Positions 5,023-5,928 of a DNA stretch of 5,928 bases are shown one piece after another; within the stretch, counting starts at the first letter, position 1, and every line of letters starts with the position of its first letter. Source of the DNA: Deltaproteobacteria bacterium (lineage in GTDB: Bacteria > Desulfobacterota_E > Deferrimicrobia > Deferrimicrobiales > Deferrimicrobiaceae); NCBI GenBank assembly GCA_023489025.1, contig JAMDCN010000029.1, forward strand, positions 1 through 5,928, in the 5' to 3' direction. The translations under genes and the position numbers were made by a program. The notes beneath the pieces were generated by a model. That model did not search any database, was not told the DNA's origin, and saw only the letters and a program-made list of their open reading frames with translations.

Positions 5023-5515
5023 CCGCGGGCTCCTTCGGAGAGAAGACCATGTCGATCACGAGCAGGATGACGCCCACGGTGATCCCGACGTCCGCGACGT
5101 TGAAGGTGGGCCAGTGGTGGCCGCGCCAGTACAGGTCGAGGAAGTCGACGACGTACCCCAGCCGCGCCCGGTCGATCAGGTTCCCGATCGCCCCGCCGAG
5201 GATGAGCCCCAGGCCCACCGGCGCCGCCCCCCTGCAGGGGAGGTACGCGATGTAGGCGAGCACCGCCCCCATCGCGAGCACCGTCGCGAGGATCAGGAAC
5301 GGGTGGACCCAGCCGGGATCGAGGTTCGAAAGAAGACTGAAGGCGACCCCCGTGTTGCGCACGTGCACCAGGTCGAAGAAGCCGGGCACAAGTACGCGGG
5401 GCTCGAACAGGGGGAGGTTGCGCGCCGCCCAGACCTTGCTCGCCTGGTCGGCGGCGCCGAGCAGGAGCGCCGAGACGATCGGCACCGAAAATTTCCGCAC
5501 GAGGGTTACCGGCAC
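4994..5515 (-). CDS. lspA: Lipoprotein signal peptidase (signal peptidase II)
   Basis: The product is 173 residues, typical of the family. This inner-membrane aspartyl protease removes the signal peptide from lipidated prolipoproteins just before the modified cysteine, acting after Lgt. Conserved blocks are AADQASK with Asp23, VRNTGVAFS with Asn54, GGAIGNLIDR (Asn112, Asp115, Arg116), YVVDF with Asp124 and NVADVGI with Asp142; Asp124 and Asp142 are the predicted catalytic pair. Four membrane helices fit the hydrophobic stretches. The frame is open further upstream, but GTG 5513-5515 is chosen because it overlaps the ileS stop by one base (TAGTG) and GGGGAAG stands 5 nt before it. It is the middle gene of ileS-lspA-lgt. 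The processed substrates should include the NHL lipoprotein at 777-2237. Confidence 0.95.
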   Translation of the reverse strand: MPVTLVRKFSVPIVSALLLGAADQASKVWAARNLPLFEPRVLVPGFFDLVHVRNTGVAFSLLSNLDPGWVHPFLILATVLAMGAVLAYIAYLPCRGAAPVGLGLILGGAIGNLIDRARLGYVVDFLDLYWRGHHWPTFNVADVGITVGVILLVIDMVFSPKEPADASRPRTDR

Positions 5516-5928
5516 TATGACTTCCCCACGGCCGCCGCGCACCGCCCGCACAGATCCGGGGTGCCGGCGAGCGTCCCCACCTCGGGCGCGTGGTTCCAGC
5601 ACCGTTCGCACTTCCCCCACGGAGCCTTCTCCACCTTGACCTTCAGCCCCGGGAAAGCGGCGCTCTCGTACACCCCCGGGCCGGTCACCTCGCCCACGAC
5701 GATCCCCGAGACGATCAGCGCGTCGCGGATCTCCGTGGCGTGCGTTCCTACGAGGTCCGCGAAGGGGCCCGGGGCGATCGTGACCAGCGCGTCCTGGCCG
5801 CTGCCGATCACCTTCTCCCTGCGCGCCGTCTCCAGCGGCTGCGCCACTTCCGAACGCAGCGCGAGGATCCGCTGCCAGCGGGCCGCGATCGCCTCCGCGT
5901 CCGGGATCCCCAGGGGCTCCGGGAGGTC
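5515..5928 (-). CDS. ileS: Isoleucyl-tRNA synthetase, C-terminal end (partial)
   Basis: The last 137 codons are present and the gene continues past the window end. The enzyme charges tRNA-Ile in the cytoplasm. The visible part covers the end of the anticodon-binding region (WQRILALRSEVAQPLETARREKVIGSGQDALVTI, 19-51), a linker, and the C-terminal zinc finger KCERCWNH...LCGRC. Its four cysteines are at fragment positions 107, 110, 127 and 130 (CxxC-x16-CxxC). This zinc domain with the ERCW core marks bacterial IleRS. An apparent GTG start at 5845-5847 is internal and not a gene start. The stop TAG at 5515-5517 overlaps the lspA GTG, the widely seen ileS-lspA coupling. Confidence 0.95.
   Translation of the reverse strand, partial: DLPEPLGIPDAEAIAARWQRILALRSEVAQPLETARREKVIGSGQDALVTIAPGPFADLVGTHATEIRDALIVSGIVVGEVTGPGVYESAAFPGLKVKVEKAPWGKCERCWNHAPEVGTLAGTPDLCGRCAAAVGKS

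Noticed and set aside
5229..5240. 12-bp perfect palindrome CCCCTGCAGGGG inside lspA
   Set aside because: It lies in conserved coding sequence and is explained by GC-rich codon choice.
5515..5620. Upstream extension of lspA to 5620
   Set aside because: The added residues come from reading ileS out of frame; GTG 5515 gives the usual family length and a TAGTG overlap with ileS.

Overview
The window reads as a GC-rich bacterial chromosome segment carrying a short AT-richer insert. The flanking genes are strongly G/C-biased at third positions and often use GTG or TTG starts. The ileS-lspA order, the Lgt variant with GCCFG in place of the usual NGECFG-type signature, and the DUF2628-like and NHL lipoprotein genes would fit a Desulfuromonadota/'deltaproteobacterial' type of genome. 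That taxonomic guess is an inference and no marker gene is complete enough to settle it.

Layout. (1) 1-106, plus: the last 34 codons of a glutamine synthetase (glnA), followed at 131-164 by a 14-bp perfect hairpin that probably terminates transcription from both sides. (2) 165-710, minus: a small DUF2628-like membrane protein. It is divergent from (3) 777-2237, plus: a 486-residue lipoprotein with an N-terminal beta domain and a C-terminal NHL-type beta-propeller. Their 66-bp divergent spacer holds overlapping promoter-like elements and nested inverted repeats. (4) About 2238-4200: a compositionally foreign restriction-modification cassette. A beta-class DNA methyltransferase with an N-terminal winged helix (2291-3448, plus) faces a PD-(D/E)xK endonuclease (3436-4152, minus); the two genes overlap tail to tail by 13 bp. 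The methyltransferase promoter is strong and placed so that the mRNA should be leaderless, and a tandem GACGTC motif sits between its -35 and -10. (5) 4255-5928, minus: ileS (3' end only), lspA and lgt, packed with overlapping ends as one operon.

How the parts fit. LspA and Lgt are the prolipoprotein signal peptidase and diacylglyceryl transferase, which would process the NHL lipoprotein on the other side of the island. The restriction-modification cassette sits exactly between those two blocks, starting directly after the lipoprotein stop codon and ending about 60-100 bp before the lgt stop codon. No transposase, integrase or tRNA is visible. The most distinctive element is the methyltransferase promoter, which suggests autoregulation by the methyltransferase. 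No stretch longer than 300 bases lacks a gene; the largest gap is about 100 bp (4153-4254).
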